Below are positions 25,494 through 34,188 of a stretch of 64,000 nucleotides of DNA, in pieces (positions within the stretch are counted from its first letter, which is position 1; each line of letters opens with the position of its first letter). Position numbers and translations under genes: made by a program. The stretch comes from Solwaraspora sp. WMMD406 (GTDB lineage: Bacteria > Actinomycetota > Actinomycetes > Mycobacteriales > Micromonosporaceae). The notes beneath the pieces were generated by a model. The model was not told where the DNA came from and made no database searches. It saw only the letters and a list, made by a program, of their open reading frames with translations. The stretch is taken from assembly GCF_029626025.1 (NCBI RefSeq), contig NZ_JARUBF010000001.1, forward strand, positions 5,364,001-5,428,000, in the 5' to 3' direction.

Positions 25494-26060
25494 TCACGCG
25501 GCGTAGATGACGTCGCGGTCACGCCCACCGGCGTTGGTCACCCGACGGGTGGTCCGCAAGGTGGCCTTGAGCGGCGAGTCGTGGCGGACCGAGACGGTGA
25601 CACCGCCGTCGGAGGTCACCTGGTGCACCGTCGACTCGCCCCGCTCGGCACCGTCTCGACGAGAGTCGAGCGCCGACCGCGCCGGTTCATCGCTCGTACG
25701 CCGGGGATCGCTCGTACGCCGGGGATCGCTCGCGGCGTCGGCGGGCTCGGTGACGGGGTGCGGCACCACTCGGTGTTCCGGGTCGACCGGTTGTCCGGGG
25801 ACCGCGACCAACAGGCCCTGCATCCGCTCGGCGGACTCCACCGTACGGCTGACGTCCCGCAGCAACTCGGACAACTGGGCGCCCAGCGCGTCACAGATCG
25901 AGGCCAGCAACTCGCTGGAGGCCTCCTTCTGGCCGCGCTCGATCTCGGAGAGGTATCCGAGGCTCACGTTGGCTGCGGTGGAGACCTCCCGCAGGGTCCG
26001 GCGTTGCCCCTGCCGGCGGGCACGCAGCGCGTCACCGATGACGCGGCGAAGCAGGACCAT
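25494..26060 (-). CDS. clgR: ClgR-type XRE-family transcriptional activator
   Basis: The 188-residue protein has an N-terminal Cro/CI helix-turn-helix (about 8-68; [36 protein letters not shown]), the ClgR signature. The C-terminal half is variable, with a short tandem duplication (RRTSDP twice, an 18-bp DNA repeat near 25690-25725). ClgR activates clp protease and psp genes and is itself degraded by ClpP; an Ala-Ala C-terminus (VIYAA) is consistent with proteolytic turnover. GGGGGAGG 4 nt before the ATG is a very strong ribosome site. It stands just ahead of pspA, as in mycobacteria. Confidence 0.9.
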   Translation of the reverse strand: MVLLRRVIGDALRARRQGQRRTLREVSTAANVSLGYLSEIERGQKEASSELLASICDALGAQLSELLRDVSRTVESAERMQGLLVAVPGQPVDPEHRVVPHPVTEPADAASDPRRTSDPRRTSDEPARSALDSRRDGAERGESTVHQVTSDGGVTVSVRHDSPLKATLRTTRRVTNAGGRDRDVIYAA

Positions 26061-26204
26061 CGCACCTCCCCCTGATCGGGACCGGCCGGCGAGTGCCGGA
26101 GGCTTCCCGCAACCTTATCCGGTATGCCCCCGATCGACATCCCACCCCGGCGGGTGATTTAGCGATCGCAACCTGAAACCGCCGGAATGGCAACGTATAT
26201 CCCC

Positions 26205-26789
26205 TCAGCCGGCTCCGGCCGTCGCCCGCGCCCGCAGGGTGAGTAGTCGTAGGGCCGCCGTGACGCTGGTCGCCCGGATCGCGTCCCGTCCGCCGCTCAG
26301 ATCGAGCCGCTGGACCTCGGTGCCGGCCGGACCGGCGACGGCGACGTACACCCGGCCGACCGGTGCTCCCCCCTGCGGCTGCGGGCCCGCGACACCGGTG
26401 GTGGCCAGGGCCCAGTCGGCGCCGCATCGGCGGCGTCCCCCGACCGCCATGGCGGTCGCCACGTCCGGATCGACCGGTCCGCGTTCGGCCAGCAGGTCCG
26501 GCGGGACGTCGGCCAGTGACGCCTTGAGCTCGGTGGCGTAGACCACCAGGCCGCCACGGAACACCTGACTCGCGCCGGCGACGTCGACCAGGGCGGCCGC
26601 CAGCAAACCGCCGGTGAGCGACTCGACCACGGCGAGAGTCTCGCCGCGGTCGGCGAGGACATGGACCACGGAGGCCGCCGGGCTGCCCGAGTTGGGCCGG
26701 TCGATACGGAGATCGGCGGCGGATCGCTCGCCGTCCGGTGCTGGCAGCGGCGTTTCATGGGTTGGACCTGGGTCATGATCTTGCGCCAT
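26205..26789 (-). CDS. cinA: CinA C-terminal domain / nicotinamide-nucleotide amidohydrolase
   Basis: The 194-residue protein is the stand-alone CinA C-terminal (PncC) domain, with no N-terminal molybdopterin-like domain. ESLTGGLLAAALVDVAGAS holds the catalytic Ser, YATELKASL the conserved Tyr/Lys region, and ATTGVAGPQ the glycine loop. It should deamidate NMN to NaMN in pyridine-nucleotide recycling. The N-terminal 35 residues are a hydrophilic extension. Its ATG is 4 nt past the pgsA stop, so rimO-pgsA-cinA form one translationally linked run. Confidence 0.88.
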   Translation of the reverse strand: MAQDHDPGPTHETPLPAPDGERSAADLRIDRPNSGSPAASVVHVLADRGETLAVVESLTGGLLAAALVDVAGASQVFRGGLVVYATELKASLADVPPDLLAERGPVDPDVATAMAVGGRRRCGADWALATTGVAGPQPQGGAPVGRVYVAVAGPAGTEVQRLDLSGGRDAIRATSVTAALRLLTLRARATAGAG

Positions 26790-26793
26790 CGGG

Positions 26794-27411
26794 TCAGCCG
26801 CTCCCCGACCCGGCCCGACGACGTAGCCGCAGCGCCCGCACGACGTAGTCGAGACCGGTGGCCACAGTGACCGCCACCGCCGCCCCCATGATCCACGGGC
26901 CGACGACGGCGAGCAGCGGCGGAAACGGCCACAGGTACCACACGATCGCCAGGACCTGCAGCAACGTCTTGGCTTTGCCGCCACGGCTGGCGGCGATCAC
27001 GCCGTGGCGCATCACCCAGAACCGGATCGCGGTGATGCCGAACTCCCGGACCAGGATCACCGCCGTCACCCACCAGGGCAGCACGTCGTACCAGGAGAGC
27101 AGCACCAGCGCCGTGCCGGTCAGCGCCTTGTCCGCGATCGGGTCGGCCACCTTGCCGAACGAGGTGACCATGGCGTAACGGCGAGCGATCCAGCCGTCGA
27201 CCAGATCGGTCGCCGAGGCGAGCGCGAACGTGACGCAGGCGGCGATCCGCCAGCCCGGATGCGTCATCTGCGACAACAGCACGAACACCACGAAGACCGG
27301 CACCATCACCATGCGCAAACCAGTGAGGGCGTTCGCGGCGTTCACCACCGGCACCGCCGTCGAGACGGCACTCGTACCGGCGGACGCACCCGACTCGGTC
27401 ATCGAGGTCAC
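26794..27411 (-). CDS. pgsA: CDP-diacylglycerol-glycerol-3-phosphate 3-phosphatidyltransferase
   Basis: The 205-residue membrane protein carries the CDP-alcohol phosphotransferase motif intact: D69-x2-D72-G-x2-A-R77-x8-G86-x3-D90-x3-D94. It makes phosphatidylglycerol phosphate, the committed step to PG and cardiolipin. GTG 27411 overlaps the rimO stop (GTGA); an internal ATG three codons later is also possible. The pgsA gene near clgR is conserved in actinobacteria (Rv2746c). Paralogues of this family exist, but the [11 protein letters not shown] start is typical of PgsA proper. Confidence 0.88.
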   Translation of the reverse strand: MTSMTESGASAGTSAVSTAVPVVNAANALTGLRMVMVPVFVVFVLLSQMTHPGWRIAACVTFALASATDLVDGWIARRYAMVTSFGKVADPIADKALTGTALVLLSWYDVLPWWVTAVILVREFGITAIRFWVMRHGVIAASRGGKAKTLLQVLAIVWYLWPFPPLLAVVGPWIMGAAVAVTVATGLDYVVRALRLRRRAGSGSG

Positions 27412-28916
27412 CTGACCCCGGCGGAGAGCGCCGTCGGAGAAGACGCCGGGCCGGACGCTGAAGACAGCAGTTCGACGGGGACCGCGATCAGGTCCACGCC
27501 CTCGGTGCCGGTGACCGTGGCCCGGACCAGGTCACCGGGGCGCAGACCACGCGGGTCGACCGAGCCACCGGGTGCCGCCCCGGAGACCAGGGTGGTCGAT
27601 CCGTCCACCTCGGGAGCCTGGTGGGCGGCGCGGCCCTCGACCACGCCGGCGTCGTCCACCGCGTCGACCAGTACCTCCACGCTGCTGCCGAGCCGTTCCT
27701 CGGCGCGCTGGGCGCACAGTTCGTCGGCCAGGGCGCTGAGCCGGTCGTACCGGCGTTTGATGGTGGCGGGCCGGACCTTGCCCGGCAGTCCCGCCGCTTC
27801 GGTACCGTCCTCGTCGCTGTAGTCGAACACCCCGATCGCGTCCAGCCGGGCGGCCGTCAGGAAGCGGACCAGTTCGTCGACGTCGCCGCGGGTCTCGCCG
27901 GGGAAGCCGACGATGAAGTTGCTCCGCGCCCCGGCCTCGGGGGCCAACGCCCGGGCGGCGGCGAGCAGCTCGAGGAACCGCTCGGTCGAACCGAACCGGC
28001 GCATCCGGCGCAACACCGGCTCGCTGGCGTGCTGGAACGACAGGTCGAAGTACGGCGCGACCTTCTCGGTGGTGGCGATCGCCTCGATCAGGCCGGGGCG
28101 GGTCTCCGCCGGCTGCAGGTAGCTCACCCGAACGCGCACCAGGCCGTCGATCGCGGCGAGCTGCGGCAGCAGCTTCTCCAGCAGTCGCGGGTCGCCGAGA
28201 TCCTTGCCGTACGAGGTGGAGTTCTCGCTCACCAGGACCAACTCGCGGACGCCGGTGCCGGCCAGCCACTCGGCTTCGGCGAGAAGCTCGTCCGGGGTAC
28301 GCGAGACGAACGCCCCGCGAAACGCCGGGATGGCGCAGAACGCGCACCGGCGGTCACATCCGCTGGCCAGTTTGAGCGAGGCCACCGGGCCGTCGTCGAG
28401 GCGACGGCGGAGCACCGCCCGCAGATGGGCCGGCGTGCGCTCGTCGACGATCGCGTGGCCCGGTACCACCACCGAGCGCTCCTGCCGGGCGACCGGAGTC
28501 AACGGCAGCAGCTTGCGGCGGTCCTGCGGGGTGTGCGCCGTGAGTCGCTCCCCCGCCAACACCGCGGACAACCGATCCGAGATGTCGGGATAGTCGTCGA
28601 AGCCGAGCACGGCCTGGGCTTCCGGCAGGTGGTCGGCCAGCTCACGGCCGTACCGCTCGGCCATGCAGCCGGTGGCGACCACCTTGGCGCCGGTGTCGGC
28701 GGCGGCCAGCAACGTCTGTACCGAATCCTGTTTGGCCTTTTCGACGAAGCCGCAGGTGTTGACCAGGACGACGTCGGCGCCTTCGGCATCGGTGCTCACC
28801 TGCCAGCCGTCGGCGTCCAAGCGGGCCGCCAACTCCTCCGAGTCGACCTCGTTACGGGCACAGCCGAGGGTGAGCAGCGCGACCCGGCGATCGGGCGGCG
28901 GGGGTGGGGTGGGCAC
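27408..28916 (-). CDS. rimO: Ribosomal protein S12 methylthiotransferase RimO
   Basis: This 502-residue radical-SAM enzyme has the UPF0004 domain with cysteines in [26 protein letters not shown] and TGCMAERYG, the radical-SAM [11 protein letters not shown] triad, and a C-terminal TRAM domain ([12 protein letters not shown] onward). It methylthiolates an aspartate of ribosomal protein S12. The open frame extends upstream, but the GTG at 28916 has GGGAGG (28933-28928) 11 nt before it and leaves the usual short lead before [13 protein letters not shown] 28928 would abut that site directly. Confidence 0.93.
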   Translation of the reverse strand: MPTPPPPPDRRVALLTLGCARNEVDSEELAARLDADGWQVSTDAEGADVVLVNTCGFVEKAKQDSVQTLLAAADTGAKVVATGCMAERYGRELADHLPEAQAVLGFDDYPDISDRLSAVLAGERLTAHTPQDRRKLLPLTPVARQERSVVVPGHAIVDERTPAHLRAVLRRRLDDGPVASLKLASGCDRRCAFCAIPAFRGAFVSRTPDELLAEAEWLAGTGVRELVLVSENSTSYGKDLGDPRLLEKLLPQLAAIDGLVRVRVSYLQPAETRPGLIEAIATTEKVAPYFDLSFQHASEPVLRRMRRFGSTERFLELLAAARALAPEAGARSNFIVGFPGETRGDVDELVRFLTAARLDAIGVFDYSDEDGTEAAGLPGKVRPATIKRRYDRLSALADELCAQRAEERLGSSVEVLVDAVDDAGVVEGRAAHQAPEVDGSTTLVSGAAPGGSVDPRGLRPGDLVRATVTGTEGVDLIAVPVELLSSASGPASSPTALSAGVR

Positions 28917-28966
28917 GAACGCAGACACCTCCCGAGGGTACCGGTCGGTCCGGAGATCGCACCGTG

Positions 28967-29002
28967 GGCGGTTCACCGGGCGGTTCACCGGGCGGTTCAC
29001 CG
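28967..29002. repeat. 12-bp triple tandem repeat in the ftsK-rimO gap
   Basis: Three perfect copies of ggcggttcaccg follow one another in the 140-bp gap between ftsK and rimO. Nothing else is obvious there apart from the rimO ribosome site. Confidence 0.8.
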
Positions 29003-29056
29003 GGCCGGCCGGCGTGGTCGAATCCCGGTAGCACCCGAACCGGGCGGGGCAACACG

Positions 29057-31591
29057 TCAACTGGCCTCGGCACCACGCAGGCTGGCCAGGGCGTCAGCCA
29101 GTTCGTCCGGTTTGACGAGAACGTCGCGGGCCTTCGAGCCTTCGGACGGCCCGACGATCCCCCTGGTCTCCATCAGGTCCATCAACCGGCCGGCCTTGGC
29201 GAAACCGACCCGCAGTTTGCGCTGCAGCATCGACGTCGACCCGAACTGCGAGGTCACCACCAGCTCGATCGCCTGCACCAACAGGTCGAGGTCGTCGCCG
29301 ATGTCCTCGTCGATCTTCTTCTTGTTGTCCTGGGCGGTGGTCAGCACGTCCGGGCGGAACTCCGGCTCCCGCTGCTTCTTGCAGAAGGAGACGATGTCGT
29401 CGATCTCCTTCTCGCTCACCCAGGCGCCCTGAATCCGCAACGGTTTGGACGCCCCCATCGGCAGGAACAATCCGTCGCCCCGGCCGATCAGCTTCTCCGC
29501 GCCCGGCTGGTCGAGGATGACCCGCGAGTCGGACAGCGACGACGTCGCGAACGCCAGCCGGGACGGCACGTTGGCCTTGATCAGGCCGGTGACCACGTCG
29601 ACCGAGGGCCGCTGGGTCGCCAGCACCAGGTGGATCCCGGCGGCCCGGGCCAGCTGGGTGATCCGGACCACCGAGTCCTCGACGTCGCGCGGCGCGACCA
29701 TCATCAGGTCGGCCAACTCGTCGACGATCACCAGCAGGTACGGGTACGGCCGGATCTCCCGCTCGCTGCCCGGCGGTGCCGTGATCTCGCCAGCCCGGAC
29801 CTTACGGTTGTAGTCGTCGATGTGGCGTACCCCGTTGGCGGCCAGGTCGTCGTAGCGCATGTCCATCTCGCGGACCACCCAGTCCAGCGACTCGGCCGCC
29901 TTCTTGGGGTTGGTGACGATCGGGGTGACCAGGTGCGGGATGCCTTCGTAGCCGGTCATCTCGACCCGTTTCGGGTCGATCAGCAGCAGCCGCACCTCGT
30001 CCGGGGTGGCCCGGGTCAGGATCGAGATCAGCAGCGAGTTCAGGCAGGAGGACTTGCCGGCACCGGTGGCCCCGGCGATCAGGATGTGCGGCATCTTGGC
30101 CAGGTTGGCCACCACGTAGCCGCCCTCGATGTCCTTGCCGAGGGCGACCAGCATCGGATGGTGGTCGGCACCGGCCGCCCGGGAGCGCAACACGTCACCG
30201 AGAGCGACGTCCTCCCGGTCGGTGTTCGGAATCTCCACGCCCACCGCGCTCTTGCCCGGGATCGGGCTGAGGATCCGGACGTCGGGAGACTTCACCGCGT
30301 ACGCGATGTTGCGCGACAGCTGGGTGATCCGCTCGACCTTCACCCCGTGGCCGAGTTCGACCTCGTAGCGGGTTACCGTCGGACCTCGGGTGAACCCGGT
30401 GACCGCCGCGTCCACGTCGAACTGTTCGAACACCCCCTGCAGGGCGGCGATCACCTCGTCGTTGGCCTTGCTGCGGGTCTTGGCGGGCGGGCCGGTGCGC
30501 AGCAACTTGGCAGGCGGCAGGGAGTAGTCCCCGGCCAGCCCGGTGATGGCCAACTGCTCCGCCCGGGTCGGCACCGGCGAGTGTTCCGGCGGTTCGGGGG
30601 GCTTGCGGCTGGACGGCACCTTGGCCGGCACCGGCCGACCCGGCTTGCCCGCCAGCTCCATGGTCTCCTGCAGGTCGAGCAGGCCGTCCAGGCCCACGTC
30701 GGCGTCCCCGCTGGCCGGTGCCGGTGCCACGTCGGCCGTACGGCTGGCCTGCCGGCGCCGCGCCGGGCGGCGGCGCGGCTGGTCGGAGTCGGCGTCGTCG
30801 GAGCCGGCCGCGTCGGCGTCCGGGTCGTCGGCACGCCCGCTGTCGTCGCCGTCGCCCGGCCGGCCGGTGATCACCCCGGCGAGCAGCCCCAGCCGTTCCG
30901 GGATCTTGTTGATCGGAGTGGCGGTCACCACCAGCAGACCGAAGATCAACAACAGGATCAGCAGCGGTACGCCGACCCAGTAGCTGACCGTACGGTGCAA
31001 CACCTCGCCGACGCCGAGGCCGATCAGCCCGCCGGCGAAGTCACGCTGCACGTCGTCGGTGGGGCGCTGCCCGACGTGCAGCAGGCCGGCCGTGCCGACC
31101 AGCATCGCCGACCAGCCGACCAGGCCCCGCCCGCGTGGCTCCGGTTCGCCGGGCGGCTCGCGCATCAACCGCACCGCGCCGATCAGCAGCAACAGCGGCA
31201 CGGCGACGGAGATCGCCCCGAGGAACAGGCGCAGGGTGTCGGCGATGCGGGCACCGAACGGGCCGGCCGCCGCGAACCAGACCGCCATCGCGGTGAGGAT
31301 CGCCAGCCCGAGCACGAACAGGCCGGCACCGTCACGGCGGTGCTCCGGACCCAGCTCCCGGGCGGTCGCCGCCCGACGACCGGCAGCGCGTACCGCCCAT
31401 CCCACGCCGGAGGCCAGCCCCATCCAGGAGGCCCCGATCGCCCGACCGACCAGTACGGCCGGGGAGGTGCGGGCCGGACGCCGACGCGCCGCCGGCCGCT
31501 TACGGACCGGTTGCCGGGCACGACTCGTCGTGGCGCCCCGGGTCGTCGACCCGCCACGCCGCCGACTCGCCTGAGAGGTCCGGCCCGCCAT
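29057..31591 (-). CDS. ftsK: DNA translocase FtsK/SpoIIIE
   Basis: The 844-residue protein has a basic N-terminus, four membrane helices (about 70-270; [39 protein letters not shown]), a Pro/Arg/Asp-rich linker, and the motor domain. The Walker A is GATGAGKSS (about 506-514), Walker B is [13 protein letters not shown], and [16 protein letters not shown] is also present. The gamma domain ([19 protein letters not shown]) reads KOPS-type polar sequences. It pumps chromosomes at division or sporulation septa. The ATG at 31591 lacks a good ribosome site but is 4 nt after the stop of a small cysteine-rich ORF, suggesting translational coupling. Confidence 0.95.
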   Translation of the reverse strand: MAGRTSQASRRRGGSTTRGATTSRARQPVRKRPAARRRPARTSPAVLVGRAIGASWMGLASGVGWAVRAAGRRAATARELGPEHRRDGAGLFVLGLAILTAMAVWFAAAGPFGARIADTLRLFLGAISVAVPLLLLIGAVRLMREPPGEPEPRGRGLVGWSAMLVGTAGLLHVGQRPTDDVQRDFAGGLIGLGVGEVLHRTVSYWVGVPLLILLLIFGLLVVTATPINKIPERLGLLAGVITGRPGDGDDSGRADDPDADAAGSDDADSDQPRRRPARRRQASRTADVAPAPASGDADVGLDGLLDLQETMELAGKPGRPVPAKVPSSRKPPEPPEHSPVPTRAEQLAITGLAGDYSLPPAKLLRTGPPAKTRSKANDEVIAALQGVFEQFDVDAAVTGFTRGPTVTRYEVELGHGVKVERITQLSRNIAYAVKSPDVRILSPIPGKSAVGVEIPNTDREDVALGDVLRSRAAGADHHPMLVALGKDIEGGYVVANLAKMPHILIAGATGAGKSSCLNSLLISILTRATPDEVRLLLIDPKRVEMTGYEGIPHLVTPIVTNPKKAAESLDWVVREMDMRYDDLAANGVRHIDDYNRKVRAGEITAPPGSEREIRPYPYLLVIVDELADLMMVAPRDVEDSVVRITQLARAAGIHLVLATQRPSVDVVTGLIKANVPSRLAFATSSLSDSRVILDQPGAEKLIGRGDGLFLPMGASKPLRIQGAWVSEKEIDDIVSFCKKQREPEFRPDVLTTAQDNKKKIDEDIGDDLDLLVQAIELVVTSQFGSTSMLQRKLRVGFAKAGRLMDLMETRGIVGPSEGSKARDVLVKPDELADALASLRGAEAS

Positions 31592-31595
31592 AGAG

Positions 31596-31799
31596 TCACA
31601 CCGTAACCCCGCCGCCGTACAAATCCTCGCCTTTTCCGACCGTGTCCGCGTCCCAGTCGCTGGCATCGTTGTGCCACGATCCCATTCCGGTCCCGCCGTC
31701 ACCCGCTGCCCGGGTGTCGACGAACCGGACCGCGCACGCCGCGCACCGGATACCGCACGCCTGATCGGAGCGCTTCGAACACCGGTGCGGCCGGGCCAC
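31596..31799 (-). CDS. Small cysteine-rich (zinc-ribbon-like) protein directly upstream of ftsK
   Basis: A 67-codon frame from GTG 31799 encodes a compact Cys cluster, HRCSKRSDQACGIRCAACAV (C-x7-C-x3-C-x2-C). It is followed by a polar part with SWHNDASDWDAD and a Gly-rich end (DLYGGGVTV). The stop lies 4 nt before the ftsK ATG, and ftsK has no ribosome site of its own, so the two look coupled. I do not recognise a family and no Shine-Dalgarno is evident at its start. The regular Cys spacing argues that it is a real metal-binding peptide, not chance. Confidence 0.55.
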   Translation of the reverse strand: MARPHRCSKRSDQACGIRCAACAVRFVDTRAAGDGGTGMGSWHNDASDWDADTVGKGEDLYGGGVTV

Positions 31800-31885
31800 G
31801 TAGAAGTCCAGATGTCCAGACGACCCGCTACCGCACCGACGTCCGGCCACCGCCGCCGGACCGCACCCGCCGAAGGGAACAATCG

Positions 31886-32356
31886 ATGCCCCCGCCGGAC
31901 TTCGACGACCTGACCAACGCACCCGCCGGCGTCGGCGAGATGCAGTTGCTCCGGCCACTGACCATCGACCTGATCGCCGAGGCGCTCGAAGCACGGGGTT
32001 ACCAGTATCAGACCGATCCCGACGGCGACCTGGTCGGACGGTGGAACGACAACGTGATCTTCTTCTCCCGGTTGGGCCCCGCCGGTGAACTGCTGCGGGT
32101 ACGCACCATCGCGGCCGTCCAGTTCACCATCGACGACGTGCCCACCCTGTACGCGTTCTGCAACGCGTGGAACCACGACCGGCTCTGGCCCAAGACGTTC
32201 GTCCACGTCAACGACGACGGCAGCGTCCGGGTCTGTGGCGAGGTCATCGCCGACCTCGAACGGGGCGTCACCCCGGCGCAGCTCGACCAGCTGGTCAGCT
32301 GCGGCATCTCCACCGGCTGCCAGTTCTCCGACGCCGCGGCCGAGTTGGCGCCGTGA
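31886..32356 (+). CDS. YbjN-domain protein, first gene of a chaperone-like operon
   Basis: The 156-residue protein has the YbjN fold pattern (related to type III secretion chaperones): LTIDLIAEALEARGYQYQTD, VGRWNDNVIFFSRL and FCNAWNHDRLWPKTFVHV (91-108). Function is unknown. The ATG has AAGGGAA 6 nt upstream. Its TGA overlaps the GTG of the Hsp90-family gene. The C-terminal 130 residues of the third gene are a clear paralogue of this protein, including a 30-nt stretch identical in DNA (32155-32184 against 35561-35590). It is divergent from the ftsK unit. Confidence 0.85.
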   Translation: MPPPDFDDLTNAPAGVGEMQLLRPLTIDLIAEALEARGYQYQTDPDGDLVGRWNDNVIFFSRLGPAGELLRVRTIAAVQFTIDDVPTLYAFCNAWNHDRLWPKTFVHVNDDGSVRVCGEVIADLERGVTPAQLDQLVSCGISTGCQFSDAAAELAP

Positions 32357-34188
32357 CCGCCATGGAACACCGGTTCCAGGTCGACCTGCGCGGCATCGTC
32401 GACCTGCTCAGCCACCACCTGTACGCCAGCCCACGGGTCTTCGCCCGGGAACTGGTGCAGAACGCCACCGACGCGATCACCGCGCGCCGGGAGTTCGAAC
32501 CCGGGTGGTCCACGGCCGGGGTACGGATCGAGCCGCTGGTGGACGGCGGGCTGCGGGTGCACGACGACGGCATCGGGTTGACCGACACCGAGGTACACAC
32601 GTTCCTGGCCAGCGTCGGGCGCACGTCCAAGCGCGACGAGCTGGGCTTCGCCCGGCAGGATTTCCTCGGCCAGTTCGGCATCGGCCTGCTCTCCTGCTTC
32701 ATGGTCGCCGACGCCGTGGAGGTGGTCTCCCGCTCCGCGCGCGGCGGCCCGGCGGTGCGCTGGACCGGCTACGCCGACGGGCGCTACACGACCACGGTGG
32801 ACGACACCGCCCGGGACGAGATCGGCACCACGGTCACCCTGCGGCCCCGGTCCGACACCACACACTGGCTGACCGCCGACCAGGTCCGCGACCTTGTTCG
32901 TGGCTACGCCCACCTGCTCGACGTACCGGTGCTGCTGACCCGGCCCGACGCGGAGCCGGTCGCGCTGACCGAACCCCGCGCGCCGTGGGAGGTCGCGCAC
33001 GACGACCCCGAGGTACGCCGGGACGCCCTGCTCGACTACGGCGCGACAGTGCTCGGCGCCCGTCCGATGGACGTCATCGACCTGCGGGTGCCGGAGGCCG
33101 GACTGGTCGGCGTGGGCTTCGTGCTGCCCTCCGCGTCCACCGTCGGTCAGGGCGGGCACCGGGTCTACCTCAAACGGATGCTGCTCAGCGACGACGCCAG
33201 CAAACTGCTGCCCGAGTGGGCGTTCTTCGTCCGCTGCGTCGTCGACACCTCGGTGCTGCGCCCGACCGCCAGCCGCGAGGCCCTCTACGAGGACGACCTG
33301 CTCAGCACCGTCCGGCAGAGCCTCGGCGAGCAGATCCGGGGCTGGCTGCTCGACCTGTCGGTCAGCCGGCCGGATCGGCTGGCCGCCTTCCTGCGGGTGC
33401 ATCACCTCGGAGTCAAGGCATTGGCCGTCCGCGACGACGAGATGCTCCGGCTCGTCGACGCGTGGCTGCCCTTCGAGACCAGCCGGGGGATGATGCCGCT
33501 GCGCACCTTCCGTCAGCACCTGGCGATGATCCGGTACGTGGAGACGGTCGACGAATTCCGTTCGCTGGCCGCCATCGCCTCCGCCGCCGGAACGCCGATC
33601 GTCAACGCCGGTTACGCCTACGACGCCGAGATTTTGCAGCGGCTGCCCCGGCTGGACCCGACGATCCGGGCCCGCCGGCTCGACCCCGGTGAGCTCGCCG
33701 CCCGGCTGGAGACCCTCTCCCCCGGCCAACTCGCCAGCGCCGCCGGGTTCCTGGCGACCGCCCGCGCGGTGCTGGCCGAGTTGGACTGTGTGCCGCAACT
33801 GCGTCAGTTCGACCCGGTGACCGTACCGGCGCTGTACGTCGTCGGTCAGGCCGCGCGCGAGCAGGACAGCGTACGGCGCGGGCGGGAAGGTTCCGACGAG
33901 TTGTGGTCCGACGTGCTGTCGGCGTTCGACGACGTCGACGTCGACCACCGTCCCGAACTGGTGTTCAACTGGCGGCACCCGCTGGTGCGCCGGCTCGCCG
34001 GCCACCAGCCGGGCCCGGCCCTGCGCCACGCCGTGGAGGCCCTGTACGGCCAGGCCCTGCTGGCCGGGCACCATCCACTGCGGGCGGTGGACAGCGCCGC
34101 CCTCAACCGATCCTTCCTGGCCCTGCTGGACCGGGCGTTCAGCGATCCCCCGGTGACCGGACCGGGCACCCCCGAGGAGTCCCGATGA
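32353..34188 (+). CDS. Hsp90-family ATPase/chaperone (divergent HtpG)
   Basis: The 611-residue protein has the GHKL ATPase features of Hsp90: helix ELVQNATDAI (E33, N37), DDGIGLT (D72-x-G-x-G), the lid region SVGRTSKRDE and FLGQFGIGLLSCFM (GxFGIG, 106-111). The middle domain includes RPTASREALYEDD with the conserved Arg that reaches the ATP. There is no charged linker. The C-terminal dimerisation part is poorly similar to E. coli HtpG, although the total length is close (624). It is a specialised actinobacterial branch. Start GTG 32353 overlaps the YbjN stop; ATG 32362 is an alternative. Its stop overlaps the next gene (ATGA). Confidence 0.88.
   Translation: MTAMEHRFQVDLRGIVDLLSHHLYASPRVFARELVQNATDAITARREFEPGWSTAGVRIEPLVDGGLRVHDDGIGLTDTEVHTFLASVGRTSKRDELGFARQDFLGQFGIGLLSCFMVADAVEVVSRSARGGPAVRWTGYADGRYTTTVDDTARDEIGTTVTLRPRSDTTHWLTADQVRDLVRGYAHLLDVPVLLTRPDAEPVALTEPRAPWEVAHDDPEVRRDALLDYGATVLGARPMDVIDLRVPEAGLVGVGFVLPSASTVGQGGHRVYLKRMLLSDDASKLLPEWAFFVRCVVDTSVLRPTASREALYEDDLLSTVRQSLGEQIRGWLLDLSVSRPDRLAAFLRVHHLGVKALAVRDDEMLRLVDAWLPFETSRGMMPLRTFRQHLAMIRYVETVDEFRSLAAIASAAGTPIVNAGYAYDAEILQRLPRLDPTIRARRLDPGELAARLETLSPGQLASAAGFLATARAVLAELDCVPQLRQFDPVTVPALYVVGQAAREQDSVRRGREGSDELWSDVLSAFDDVDVDHRPELVFNWRHPLVRRLAGHQPGPALRHAVEALYGQALLAGHHPLRAVDSAALNRSFLALLDRAFSDPPVTGPGTPEESR

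Noticed and set aside
29010-29035. tRNA-like T-arm string (GTCGAATCCC)
   Set aside because: No acceptor, D or anticodon arms could be matched around it, and the loop lacks one base of the usual GGTTCGAATCC.
28904-31606. A 900-codon frame antisense to ftsK
   Set aside because: FtsK motifs are complete on the minus strand, and the antisense product is low-complexity Asp/Gln/Arg.
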